A stretch of 64,000 nucleotides of DNA, taken from assembly GCA_020436085.1 (NCBI GenBank), contig JAGQYM010000017.1, forward strand, positions 16,013 to 80,012, given 5' to 3'. Below are positions 46,314-54,566 of the stretch, piece by piece. Origin of the DNA: Cyclobacteriaceae bacterium. Its GTDB lineage: Bacteria; Bacteroidota; Bacteroidia; Cytophagales; Cyclobacteriaceae. The notes beneath the pieces were generated by a model. The model had not been told where the DNA came from, searched no databases, and saw nothing but the letters and a program-made list of their open reading frames with translations. Position 1 is the stretch's first letter; every line of letters starts with the position of its first letter. A program made the translations under genes and the position numbers.

Positions 46314-46862
46314 ATGAAGATTTATACAAAAACCGGTGACGCTGGCAGTACGGGACTTTTTGGTGGGAGCAGAGTATCTAAAGGTGATCTGCGGATAGAA
46401 ACTTATGGAACCATTGATGAACTCAATTCACATATTGGTCTACTTCGTGATCAGGAAGTAAATAATCATCGCAGAGAATTTATCATCAATATCCAGGACC
46501 GTCTATTTACCATTGGTTCTATACTGGCAACTGAGCCTGGCAATATCAAAGTAAAAATTCCATCACTCAGCCAGAAAGATGTAACTCTCCTTGAAAAAGA
46601 AATTGACTTAATGGATTCTCAGCTCGAACCCATGAAGTTCTTCGTGTTACCGGGTGGTCATACCTCAGTTTCGTGCGGTCACATAGCACGAACTGTATGC
46701 AGAAGAGCGGAGCGGCTCGTGATTAGACTTCACGAACTGGAAAAAGTTGAAGAACTTGTACTTCAATACCTCAACCGATTATCCGACTACCTGTTTGTAC
46801 TTTGCCGAATGATGTCCAAAGAGTTGGGAGTTACAGACGTTCCGTGGAAACCAAAGATGTAA
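46314..46862 (+). CDS. Cob(I)alamin adenosyltransferase, PduO type
   Basis: A 182-residue protein with the PduO/MMAB-type signature: MKIYTKTGDAGSTGLFGG (ATP-binding), TYGTIDELNSHIGLLR, and FVLPGGHTSVSCGHIARTVC with RRAERLV (B12 site). It makes adenosylcobalamin from cob(I)alamin and ATP. No B12-dependent enzyme is nearby. Its stop directly abuts the stop of the convergent gene at 46863. Confidence 0.95.
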   Translation: MKIYTKTGDAGSTGLFGGSRVSKGDLRIETYGTIDELNSHIGLLRDQEVNNHRREFIINIQDRLFTIGSILATEPGNIKVKIPSLSQKDVTLLEKEIDLMDSQLEPMKFFVLPGGHTSVSCGHIARTVCRRAERLVIRLHELEKVEELVLQYLNRLSDYLFVLCRMMSKELGVTDVPWKPKM

Positions 46863-47621
46863 CTAGGTTCCTTGTGAATAGTGAGCCACGAGCGGTTTAC
46901 CTTCATCATCAATAATCCGCATCCATCCTTTATATTTTTTCAGGATGTTTTCTTCCTTCGTCTTCGCAGGATCATAAGGATTTTTGAATTGGGTAATTTT
47001 CACTGTGCAGTAAGGACCTTCACATTTGCCGGTGGTGATGATCTCGCAGTACAACTCGTCTGCCACGCCTATTTCCTGTGCATCAGCATAAGGGCTCAAC
47101 AGAATTGATGCGGTCTTTTCGCGTGGATGAATCATTCGGCCTTTGGTCTCTCCGTAAAACTCTATCCAATACACCAGTCTAAAGCCTTTTTGAACTATGT
47201 CATCCACACGAGCCCATCCCTGGTAACTGTTGTCGAGTATAAAAAGGTACCCGTCTTGCTGTTTGCTAAATGATAAGTAGTAGCGGTCGTCAAACGTTTC
47301 AAAAAAATTATCGCGGTCAAGCAACTGTGGTCTTATATACGCTCCTGTTATAGTGGCACTCAATAAGCTGTCGACTTCCGGATCTGATCGTAGATGCAGG
47401 GGAGGCCCAGGTAGAATTTTTCCTTTGAAGTCACCATTTGGGACTTCAAAAAATGTAAATCCATTTTCTGGGATGTAGATATATCGCTGGGCGGGCAATG
47501 AAAGCTTGAGTGTATCATTGGGTATAATGAAACCACTCTGATCGCGCTGGGCGTAGGCTGTGCTAGCCTCCATCAAGGCCAGTCCTGCGAAAAAAAATAT
47601 ACGATTTAAAGACGCGTTCAT
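46863..47621 (-). CDS. Secreted hypothetical protein, possibly SH3-like
   Basis: A 252-residue protein with a signal peptide (cleavage after TAYAQ). The mature part is beta-rich with features that recall SH3-like folds (QGWARVDDIVQKGF and YKGWMRIIDDEGKPLV) and includes two cysteines spaced as CEGPYC. No named family was recognised. A loosely similar two-part layout is seen in the 214-residue protein at 63261-63905, but without clear identity. Divergent from ilvE. Confidence 0.7.
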   Translation of the reverse strand: MNASLNRIFFFAGLALMEASTAYAQRDQSGFIIPNDTLKLSLPAQRYIYIPENGFTFFEVPNGDFKGKILPGPPLHLRSDPEVDSLLSATITGAYIRPQLLDRDNFFETFDDRYYLSFSKQQDGYLFILDNSYQGWARVDDIVQKGFRLVYWIEFYGETKGRMIHPREKTASILLSPYADAQEIGVADELYCEIITTGKCEGPYCTVKITQFKNPYDPAKTKEENILKKYKGWMRIIDDEGKPLVAHYSQGT

Positions 47622-47687
47622 TCTTTCGAACTACAAAGCTAAGGAAACAACAAGTGTGCCTGTTGAATGGAAAAGATATCAATTAAT

Positions 47688-47714
47688 CCTAACAATCGTT
47701 AGGGTATATATTTG
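47688..47714 (+). promoter_or_regulatory. ilvE promoter box with an overlapping inverted repeat
   Basis: TATATTTG (47707-47714) is a -7 match, 42 bp before the ilvE ATG. Directly upstream, CCTAAC (47688-47693) and GTTAGG (47698-47703) form a perfect inverted repeat around AATC. It would lie between the -33 and -7 positions, where a repressor could block RNA polymerase. No clear -33 TTG is present. Confidence 0.5.
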
Positions 47715-47756
47715 ATAAGAACTAAATTGCGCCCCTAGTAATGAAACTAAGGTTGA

Positions 47757-48821
47757 ATGGTTGATCTAGATAAGATTTCTATCCAAAAGATTGCGAAAAC
47801 GAAGATTTCGGAAGTTGATTTTGAAAAAATTCCCTTTGGAAAAGTCTATTCCGACCACATGTTCATGGCCGACTATAAAGAAGGCCAGTGGCAGAATTTA
47901 AGAATTGTTCCCTATGGCTACATGCCGATGAGTCCAGCTACGCCAGCGTTACATTATGGGCAGTCGATTTTTGAGGGGCTTAAAGCTTACAAAAATGAAA
48001 GCGGTGAGGCTCTCGTTTTCCGACCCCTTGCGAATTGGAAGAGGATGAATGTATCTGCGGAAAGAATGTGCATGCCTACAGTTCCTGAGGAGTTGTTCAT
48101 GGACGGGATGAACACACTTATTGATTTGGATAGGCAGTGGATACCTTCAACTGATGGAAGTTCCTTATACATCAGGCCGTTCATGTTTTCAGCCGATGAG
48201 TATATCGGCATCAAGCCCTCAGACAATTTTACTTTCATGATCATCACATGTCCGGTTGGTGCTTATTATTCTACCCCTGTCAAGGTTCGGATTGAACAGC
48301 ATTATACCAGAGCGGCAGAGGGTGGGACAGGCTTTGCCAAAGCTGGCGGTAATTATGGAGGGGCTCTCTATCCCGCAAAACTTGCACAACAAGATGGGTA
48401 TCATCAATTGATATGGACTGACGGGAAGGAGCATAAGTATGTGGAGGAATCAGGAACCATGAATGTGATGTTCGTTATCGATGACACACTGGTTACTCCG
48501 GCACTTGGTGATTCAATTTTGAGAGGAATTACCAGGGACAGTGTGTTATCGCTAGCGCGGCATTGGGGTATAAAGGTGGAGGAGCGTAGAATTTCCGTGG
48601 ATGAATTGGTTGATGGTCTGAAGAATGGACGAGTAAAAGAGGCATTTGGAGCGGGAACAGCTGCTACCATCGCACATATCGAATTGATCGGTCACAATGG
48701 TGAAGATTATTATTTGCCACCAATTGAAAAGCGTGAGTTTTCAAATAAAGTATTTAGAGAATTGGATTTGATGAAGCGTGGACTCTCCCCGGATCCATTT
48801 GACTGGGTATATAAAGTGTAA
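47757..48821 (+). CDS. ilvE: Branched-chain amino acid aminotransferase, type II
   Basis: A 354-residue fold-type IV PLP enzyme with the class II BCAT features: MSPATPALHYGQSIFEGLKA, RPLANWKRMNVSAERM, FAKAGGNYGGALYPAK (PLP lysine in YPAK), VEESGTMNVMFV and FGAGTAATIAHI. It interconverts Leu, Ile and Val with their 2-oxo acids using glutamate. Length and motifs are full. It has its own promoter region with a possible operator, consistent with regulation by amino acid supply. Confidence 0.97.
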   Translation: MVDLDKISIQKIAKTKISEVDFEKIPFGKVYSDHMFMADYKEGQWQNLRIVPYGYMPMSPATPALHYGQSIFEGLKAYKNESGEALVFRPLANWKRMNVSAERMCMPTVPEELFMDGMNTLIDLDRQWIPSTDGSSLYIRPFMFSADEYIGIKPSDNFTFMIITCPVGAYYSTPVKVRIEQHYTRAAEGGTGFAKAGGNYGGALYPAKLAQQDGYHQLIWTDGKEHKYVEESGTMNVMFVIDDTLVTPALGDSILRGITRDSVLSLARHWGIKVEERRISVDELVDGLKNGRVKEAFGAGTAATIAHIELIGHNGEDYYLPPIEKREFSNKVFRELDLMKRGLSPDPFDWVYKV

Positions 48822-48849
48822 TAGCATCTCACAGGCAGCGTTAAGTTTT

Positions 48850-48857
48850 TATATTTG
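48850..48857 (+). promoter_or_regulatory. Candidate -7 box for the gene at 48862
   Basis: TATATTTG lies only 4 bp before the ATG at 48862, predicting an almost leaderless transcript. No TTG is present at the -33 distance. Confidence 0.35.
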
Positions 48858-48861
48858 AGAT

Positions 48862-49359
48862 ATGCTGTCCAGGCTTTTGGTTTTTGTCTATCTGTTGGTG
48901 AGCCTGTCATCACTGGCACAGCCCCAGCTAGCACTTCTTAAGAAGGACCGCATCATCACTCGATTCGAGGAGGGCGAGCAAATTCGTTTCAAAAGGAAAG
49001 GTGACGATGGCTACTCGTTAGCACTAATTCAAGGCATCCATCCTGGATTTATTATTGTTGCCAATGATACGGTGTTTACCTACGACATAGAGGTAGTGGA
49101 CGTCAGAAAGAAAAAGCTCACTTCATTCAAAGTATCGTCCATCGGTAAGGGGCTTATGATCGCTGGAGCTGGATTGTTTCTGGTTGATTTTTTTAATACA
49201 ACGGTAATCATAAACTCGGATTATGAGCTAAAGAACTCTGCATGGCGAGGGAGTGCAGTACTTCTAGGACTTGGCACATTCATGCAGTTTGTTAACAACG
49301 ATTTTTTTCGGCAGTATCGTCACCGAAAAATTGCTACGTTGAATTTCAGGCCTTCGTGA
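48862..49359 (+). CDS. Hypothetical exported protein with a central membrane segment
   Basis: A 165-residue protein with a signal peptide (cleavage after SSLAQ), a beta-rich segment (about 25-90, with EEGEQIRFKRKGDDGYSLAL and ITVGD-like turns), and two hydrophobic stretches (about 97-115 and 128-147). No family was recognised, although similar layouts are common in Bacteroidota. Single gene between ilvE and prfB. Confidence 0.7.
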   Translation: MLSRLLVFVYLLVSLSSLAQPQLALLKKDRIITRFEEGEQIRFKRKGDDGYSLALIQGIHPGFIIVANDTVFTYDIEVVDVRKKKLTSFKVSSIGKGLMIAGAGLFLVDFFNTTVIINSDYELKNSAWRGSAVLLGLGTFMQFVNNDFFRQYRHRKIATLNFRPS

Positions 49360-49374
49360 AAGGCACAGGTTTGT

Positions 49375-49382
49375 TATCTTTG
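49375..49382 (+). promoter_or_regulatory. Candidate -7 box for prfB
   Basis: TATCTTTG matches TAnnTTTG and lies 17 bp before the prfB ATG at 49400. The expected -33 position reads CTTC, so only the -7 half is supported. Confidence 0.4.
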
Positions 49383-49399
49383 CTAAAACTTTTGAAACT

Positions 49400-50498
49400 A
49401 TGACTATAGAACAGTTGAAAGACTGTAAGGCGCGTGTTAATGCCTTGAGGAGGTATCTTTGACTACGATCGTAAGATTGTCGAAATAAAAGACGAAGAAT
49501 TAATTACCCACCAGGCTGATTTTTGGAACAATCCGAAACAGGCCGAAAGTATCCTTCAAAGTATCCGTTCGAAGAAGGTCTGGACCGATGAGTTTGACGA
49601 AGTGAACAAGCTCATTGATGACCTTGATGTGCTCTATGAATTTCACGAAGCCGGTGAGGTTGATGAGGATGAACTGGATAAAGAATATAAAAAAGTTTAT
49701 GGCGCGGTAGAAGACCTTGAGTTCAAGCGCATGCTGAGCAAAGAGGAGGATCAGTTGAGCGCAATGATCGAAATCAATCCGGGAGCTGGGGGAACCGAGA
49801 GTATGGACTGGGCAGATATTCTCAACCGCATGTATATCATGTGGGGTGAGAAGTCTGGATACAAAGTGAAACAGGTGAGCTATCAGGCCGGTGAAGTGGC
49901 TGGAATCAAGTCGGCCACGTTGGAAATAGAAGGACCATTTGCTTATGGCAAGTTGAAATCTGAAATAGGGGTGCATCGTTTGGTTCGTATCTCACCTTTC
50001 GACTCTAACCAACGAAGACATACTTCTTTTGCTTCTGTTTTTGTGTATCCTGTAGTAGACGAAACAATCAATATAGAGATCAATCCTGCAGATGTAGAAA
50101 TTCAAACATCACGATCAGGCGGTGCCGGGGGACAGAACGTCAACAAAGTTGAAACGAAGGTTCAACTTACCCACAAGCCGACTGGAATTGTAATCGTTTG
50201 TCAGGTGGAACGTTCTCAACATGCTAACCGTGAGAAGGCCATGCAAATGTTGAAGTCGCGTCTCTATCAATTAGAGATCGAGAAGAGAAATTCAGAACGC
50301 GATAAGATCGAGGCGGGCAAAATGAAAATCGATTTTGGTTCGCAGATTCGTAATTACGTATTGCATCCCTACAAGCTGGTGAAAGATGCACGTACTGGTG
50401 TAGAGCGACACGATGCTCAGACCGTACTCGATGGTGACCTTGATGACTTTATCAAAGCGTACCTGCTGGGCGCTCAGGAGGCGAGCACCAAATCATGA
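49400..50498 (+). CDS. prfB: Peptide chain release factor 2 with programmed +1 frameshift
   Basis: The gene is in two frames. The first 20 codons start at ATG 49400 ([10 protein letters not shown]) and end at an in-frame TGA at 49460-49462. After a +1 shift, translation continues at GAC 49461 to the stop at 50498, giving a 365-residue protein. The stop-codon-recognition tripeptide is S198-P-F200 in [15 protein letters not shown], which marks RF2 (UGA/UAA), and the catalytic GGQ is at 243-245 in [12 protein letters not shown]2 senses its own level: low RF2 slows UGA termination and favours the shift. A single-frame annotation starting at 49602 would lose about 67 residues. The MFS gene overlaps its stop by 4 bp. 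Confidence 0.97.
49448..49463 (+). promoter_or_regulatory. prfB: RF2 programmed frameshift signal
   Basis: AGGAGGTATCTTTGAC contains a Shine-Dalgarno-like AGGAGG three bases before the slippery CTT-TGA-C. It is nearly identical to the conserved bacterial RF2 site. The ribosome slips from CTT to TTT, bypassing the TGA. Confidence 0.97.
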
Positions 50499-51685
50499 CA
50501 GAACAGGCGGGGGCAGCCAAAATATATCCTGCTCAATTCTGGTTGGTGTGCGTCAGCTCGCTCATGTTCTTTGCGAGCTTTAATATGATTATTCCCGAAC
50601 TTCCTGGATACCTTACCAGTCTGGGCGGTGCCGACTACAAAGGACTGATCATCTCGCTCTTCACTATTACCGCAATGGCTTCACGGCCCATCAGCGGCAA
50701 ACTTACCGACAGCGTTGGGCGCGTACCGATAATGATGACAGGCTCGATTGTGTGTGTCATATGCAGTGCGTGTTATCCGATTCTCACAGGAATTATAGGA
50801 TTTTTCCTTCTTCGATTTGTTCACGGTTTCTCTACAGGATTTACTCCAACAGGGCAAACGACTTATTTGTCAGACATTATTCCTGCAAAGAGGAGGGGAG
50901 AAGCGATGGGATTTTTAGGGACTGCGGGAACTGTAGGTATGGCTGGAGGTCCGGCATTGGGGGGAGCCATCACCAACCAGATTTCTTTGGAGGCAATGTT
51001 TTACTGCTCTTCACTCTTTGCACTTACATCAGTTGGGATTCTGATTGGCATCAAAGAAACAGCTAAAAACAAAAAGAGATTTTCTTACAAGATGCTGAAA
51101 GTTGAAAAGCACGACCTTTTTGAGCCCCGCGTTTGGGTGCCTTGTTTTGTTATGGCATTGTGTGCTTTTTCTTTCGGTGCACTATACACCGTGATTCCAG
51201 ATTTTGGTGAGCACGTGGGGATAAGGAACAAAGGTTTGCTGTTCACTTATTTCACTGTGGCATCGCTGCTGGTTCGTTTTTTGGGTGGTAAAGCATCAGA
51301 CTACTATGGCAGAGCTCAAGTATTGCAACTTTCGACACTGCTCTTAACTGCCGCGATGATTATAATCGGTTTCTCCGAAACAGCTTTCATGCTAAGTGCT
51401 GGTGTGTTCATTTATGGCTTGGCGCATGGCGCCACTTCTCCAACGCTGCTTGCGTGGGCAACAGACTTGAGTGATGAGAATCACAAAGGTAGAGGTCTTG
51501 CTTCGTTATATATTTTCATGGAGTTGGGAATTGGGCTGGGGGCATTTATCTCGGGGATAGTTTATGCCAATGAAGCGTCCCATTTTCTGCCTACATTTCT
51601 TTTTTGTGCCTTATTGAGTGGCTCTGCTTTTTTGTACCTTATCTCAAAGAAGAAACAATTCAAGCGGGTTATCTATGAAGGATAA
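50495..51685 (+). CDS. Major facilitator superfamily transporter
   Basis: A 396-residue protein with about twelve membrane helices. The MFS motif A between helices 2 and 3 is [17 protein letters not shown], followed by [20 protein letters not shown] and the motif C-like [16 protein letters not shown]. It is most like drug- or sugar-efflux members; the substrate is unknown. The ATG overlaps the prfB stop (ATGA), indicating translational coupling. Confidence 0.9.
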   Translation: MTEQAGAAKIYPAQFWLVCVSSLMFFASFNMIIPELPGYLTSLGGADYKGLIISLFTITAMASRPISGKLTDSVGRVPIMMTGSIVCVICSACYPILTGIIGFFLLRFVHGFSTGFTPTGQTTYLSDIIPAKRRGEAMGFLGTAGTVGMAGGPALGGAITNQISLEAMFYCSSLFALTSVGILIGIKETAKNKKRFSYKMLKVEKHDLFEPRVWVPCFVMALCAFSFGALYTVIPDFGEHVGIRNKGLLFTYFTVASLLVRFLGGKASDYYGRAQVLQLSTLLLTAAMIIIGFSETAFMLSAGVFIYGLAHGATSPTLLAWATDLSDENHKGRGLASLYIFMELGIGLGAFISGIVYANEASHFLPTFLFCALLSGSAFLYLISKKKQFKRVIYEG

Positions 51686-52349
51686 AATCTTGACACTATT
51701 TTTTGCAGTGGGTATTGGCGAACTCATTGCGGTGTCAGCTGACATAGTTCCTTTGGAATGGGTTTGTAAACCACTTCTTCTTCCAATTCTGGGTTTCTAC
51801 TACATCAAAAACATCTCAAAGGAAGACACTTGGTCAAGGCCAGTTTTGGCGGCTATTTTATTTTCCTGGATTGGGGATGTCGCGTTGATGCTTCAGGTTA
51901 TTCATGCTAATTTTTTTCTGGTCGGCCTCTCGTGTTTTTTGGTTGCACATGTTGCATACATACTTGCCTATCGACAACACAAATGGGTAGAGGGAGACAA
52001 TGTCCTTTTCGGGGTTCAGAAATTCAGATTTGCGTTTCCGATAATTCTAGCTGGTGCGGGTTTGGTGACGATTTTATATTCACATCTTGGTGACTTACTG
52101 GTGCCAGTTATGATTTACGCGCTAACTATTGTCGCAATGGTACTTCAGGCCTTGTTCCGTTATGGACTTACCAATAATCTTAGCTTTTGGTTTGTCATGG
52201 TCGGAGCGCTTTTATTCATGGCTTCAGATTCAGCCATAGCAATTGATAAGTTTTTGTCTCATTTTGGATTAGCGCAGACGTTCGTTATGAGCACCTACAT
52301 AGGAGCACAGCTGCTAATTGTTCGCGGTCTGACATTTCATCGCGCATAA
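51675..52349 (+). CDS. Lysoplasmalogenase, YhhN/TMEM86 family
   Basis: A 224-residue membrane protein with about eight helices and the YhhN family features: VCKPLLLPILGFYYI, LFSWIGDVALMLQ and GALLFMASDSAIAID with conserved acidic residues within the membrane. Members hydrolyse the vinyl-ether bond of lysoplasmalogens. The ATG at 51675 overlaps the MFS gene by 11 bp, so the prfB-MFS-yhhN unit is one operon, ending at the terminator at 52351-52375. Confidence 0.88.
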   Translation: MKDKILTLFFAVGIGELIAVSADIVPLEWVCKPLLLPILGFYYIKNISKEDTWSRPVLAAILFSWIGDVALMLQVIHANFFLVGLSCFLVAHVAYILAYRQHKWVEGDNVLFGVQKFRFAFPIILAGAGLVTILYSHLGDLLVPVMIYALTIVAMVLQALFRYGLTNNLSFWFVMVGALLFMASDSAIAIDKFLSHFGLAQTFVMSTYIGAQLLIVRGLTFHRA

Positions 52350-52350
52350 A

Positions 52351-52375
52351 AAAAGCGGACTTTCGGTCCGCTTTT
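52351..52375. terminator. Bidirectional rho-independent terminator
   Basis: AAAAGCGGAC (52351-52360) pairs with GTCCGCTTTT (52366-52375) around the loop TTTCG, with A/T-rich flanks on both sides. It can end both the prfB operon on the plus strand and the DUF2807 gene on the minus strand. Confidence 0.9.
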
Positions 52376-52397
52376 ATTTTCAATTCGTTTTGCAACA

Positions 52398-53222
52398 CTA
52401 TCCTTCCATTCTTCTGATCTTTCCGCTACCAGACGAGTGGCTGTTGACATGGCTGGGGTTGCCTTTGTAATGAACACTTCCGCTGCCTGTTATTTTAGCA
52501 TCAAGCTCTTTCTTCACGTTGATTTCCACATCGCCAGATCCTGAGATGGTGACATCACAGCTTTCAGTTACCAAATCAGCAGCTAATACTTTTCCTGAAC
52601 CTGAGATGCTTGCTTTTACTGATTCAGCTCGTCCTGCAGCCAGCACTTTTCCCGAACCAGACAAACCGAACTTAGCTTGACCTTTTATTTCATTGGCGAT
52701 ATATACTTTCCCTGATCCGCTCACGCGGCTCGAAAGATCTCTGCAAGTGCCTTTCACTCGTAAGTCACCTGATCCAGATACATCTGCAGTGAGATCACCA
52801 GTCAGATCAACTTCTAATTCCATAGACCCGGATCCTGACACTCTCAAGTCCATCTCATCAGATTTAATAACTGTCTCTCCATACAAGTCACCCGAGCCTG
52901 ACACAGAAAGACCATTGAGGTTTTCAACGGTGATATACACGTTGATTCTGTCACGGTCTGAATGACGCCAATTGAACCAATCATCGTAATCTTCCTTTCC
53001 AATGATCAGCCTATCATCTTTCACGATTGTTTCTATTTCTTGGAGAGTTTCACGGTCGCCTTCCAGCACAACGCGCTGGGGGCTTCCCTGTCTCACATAC
53101 AATTTTCCGGGGGTGCGATAGGAGATTTTACGGAATCTTGGGACGTCACGTGTTTCCTTTGTTTGGGCTACAGCAGAAAAAGCGAGTGCCAAGGCCAGAA
53201 CTGAGGTAATGATGAACTTCAT
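52398..53222 (-). CDS. DUF2807 / head-GIN domain protein, exported
   Basis: A 274-residue protein with a signal peptide (cleavage after SAVAQ). The mature part is a right-handed beta-solenoid with repeated SGSG turns: SVSGSGDLYG, RVSGSGSMEL, DVSGSGDLRV, RVSGSGKVYI, GLSGSGKVLA, SISGSGKVLA, TISGSGDVEI and KITGSGSVHY. This is the DUF2807 (putative autotransporter adhesin, head GIN) family, common in Bacteroidota; the function is not established. Single gene, convergent on the terminator at 52351-52375. Confidence 0.9.
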   Translation of the reverse strand: MKFIITSVLALALAFSAVAQTKETRDVPRFRKISYRTPGKLYVRQGSPQRVVLEGDRETLQEIETIVKDDRLIIGKEDYDDWFNWRHSDRDRINVYITVENLNGLSVSGSGDLYGETVIKSDEMDLRVSGSGSMELEVDLTGDLTADVSGSGDLRVKGTCRDLSSRVSGSGKVYIANEIKGQAKFGLSGSGKVLAAGRAESVKASISGSGKVLAADLVTESCDVTISGSGDVEINVKKELDAKITGSGSVHYKGNPSHVNSHSSGSGKIRRMEG

Positions 53223-53314
53223 ATTTACTTCTTTATGTGCTAATATAGACTCATTGTCTCGCTCTTTGGTTGCATGAAACTGGTCGATTCTATGAGTTCA
53301 GACGTGAATCAGTA

Positions 53315-53322
53315 TATTTTTG
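53315..53322 (+). promoter_or_regulatory. Candidate -7 box for the YigZ gene
   Basis: TATTTTTG lies 6 bp before the ATG at 53329, predicting a nearly leaderless transcript. No -33 TTG is seen at 19 nt. Confidence 0.3.
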
Positions 53323-53328
53323 ACCTGA

Positions 53329-53946
53329 ATGAACAAATTCTCGTATTTAACAGTTTCCAACACTGGCAAAGGTCTCCACAAAGAGAAGGGTAGCAGGTTT
53401 CTATCATTTGCGATCTATGCTCCGACCATAGCGGAGGCCAAAAGTCAATTGGAAAATTTGAGAAAAGAATTTTTTGATGCACGTCATCATTGCTTTGCCT
53501 GGGTAATAGGCGAACGATACGAAAACTATCGCTCATCTGATGATGGTGAGCCCAACCACTCTGCTGGCGATCCTATCCTTGGACAAATTAGATCTAGAAA
53601 TCTCACCAATGTGCTGGTGGTGGTCGTGCGATATTTTGGCGGTACTAAATTGGGAGTTGGAGGACTTATAACAGCTTACAAGGCGGCAGCTCAGCTAGCC
53701 CTTGATACTGTAACGATTGTTGAAAAAGAGATTATGACCGAGATTTCTATCGAATATGATTACTCTGCTACTCCTGAAGTGATGCGGTTGGTAAAAGAGT
53801 TTGAGTTGGACATACGCCATCAAAAATTTGAAACTCAGTGTCAGCTTGAGGCCAATGTTAAACTTCGGTTAAGAGAATCTTTGCTCGAAAAACTAAAATT
53901 ATTGGTTGATACCGGGAACCCTATTAAGTTTTCTTCGTCTGTCTAA
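53329..53946 (+). CDS. YigZ/IMPACT family protein
   Basis: A 205-residue protein with the UPF0029 (Impact) N-terminal domain: SFAIYAPTIAEAKSQLENLR, HHCFAWVIGERYENYRSSDD and DGEPNHSAGDPILGQIRSR with VRYFGGTKLGVGGLI. The C-terminal domain (about 135-200) is EF-G domain IV-like. Bacterial YigZ has no settled function; eukaryotic IMPACT binds GCN1. A rhodanese gene follows after 11 bp. Confidence 0.92.
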   Translation: MNKFSYLTVSNTGKGLHKEKGSRFLSFAIYAPTIAEAKSQLENLRKEFFDARHHCFAWVIGERYENYRSSDDGEPNHSAGDPILGQIRSRNLTNVLVVVVRYFGGTKLGVGGLITAYKAAAQLALDTVTIVEKEIMTEISIEYDYSATPEVMRLVKEFELDIRHQKFETQCQLEANVKLRLRESLLEKLKLLVDTGNPIKFSSSV

Positions 53947-53957
53947 AGAAAAAGTCT

Positions 53958-54512
53958 ATGAAATATTTTGTAACGATTATAGCCCTTGGTCTTTGGTGGT
54001 TTGCGTCATATGCGCAGAGCTCAACGAAAGAGGTGTACATCTGTACTCCTTGTGGTTATGACTGTGACCTGGCTGAACACACTGGTCCAGGCCAATGCAG
54101 TGCGTGTGGAATGGCATTGGTAAAAAAATCCACAATCCATTTCGAGAACATCGACTTTAGTGAAATGTGTAGGCGTGTGAATGCGAATAAGAACATCGTT
54201 CTTCTGGATGTGAGATCACCCGGTGAGTTTTCAGGAGAAACACGCGAAGTACCATCTTTTGGTCATTTCAAAAAAGCAATTAACGTTAATGTCAATGACC
54301 TGACTTCGCGTATTGACGAATTGAAAAAGTACGCGAATGATGAGATCATTGTGTATTGTAGTCATAGCCATCGTAGCCCAAGAGCTACTTACTTTCTAAC
54401 CAACAATGGATTTAAAAATGTTGCGAATGTTTCAGGGGGAGTTTCAATAATGAAGCAAGAGTTTGGCGACAACGCTTGCCTCAAAGAGATTTATGTAGAA
54501 CACGAGTATTGA
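53958..54512 (+). CDS. Heavy-metal-binding domain fused to rhodanese, exported
   Basis: A 184-residue protein with a signal peptide (cleavage after SYAQ). It starts with a Cys-rich module (about 27-55): ICTPCGYDCDLAEHTGP and QCSACGMALVKK, similar to the heavy-metal-binding domain (HMBD) of CusB/CopA-type proteins. A complete rhodanese domain follows (about 60-180), with VLLDVRSPGEFSG and active-site Cys in YCSHSHRSPRATY. Rhodaneses transfer sulfane sulfur, and the fusion suggests linked metal and sulfur handling in the periplasm. Last gene of a plus-strand pair, ending at the terminator 54520-54543. Confidence 0.85.
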   Translation: MKYFVTIIALGLWWFASYAQSSTKEVYICTPCGYDCDLAEHTGPGQCSACGMALVKKSTIHFENIDFSEMCRRVNANKNIVLLDVRSPGEFSGETREVPSFGHFKKAINVNVNDLTSRIDELKKYANDEIIVYCSHSHRSPRATYFLTNNGFKNVANVSGGVSIMKQEFGDNACLKEIYVEHEY

Positions 54513-54519
54513 AAATAAA

Positions 54520-54543
54520 AAGACCCCGCGTTGGCGGGGTCTT
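54520..54543. terminator. Bidirectional rho-independent terminator
   Basis: AAGACCCCGC (54520-54529) pairs perfectly with GCGGGGTCTT (54534-54543) around GTTG. It is A-rich upstream and only weakly T-rich downstream. It separates the plus-strand rhodanese gene from the minus-strand coiled-coil gene. Confidence 0.85.
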
Positions 54544-54566
54544 AGGGCAGCAGAAAAAAATGGTGA

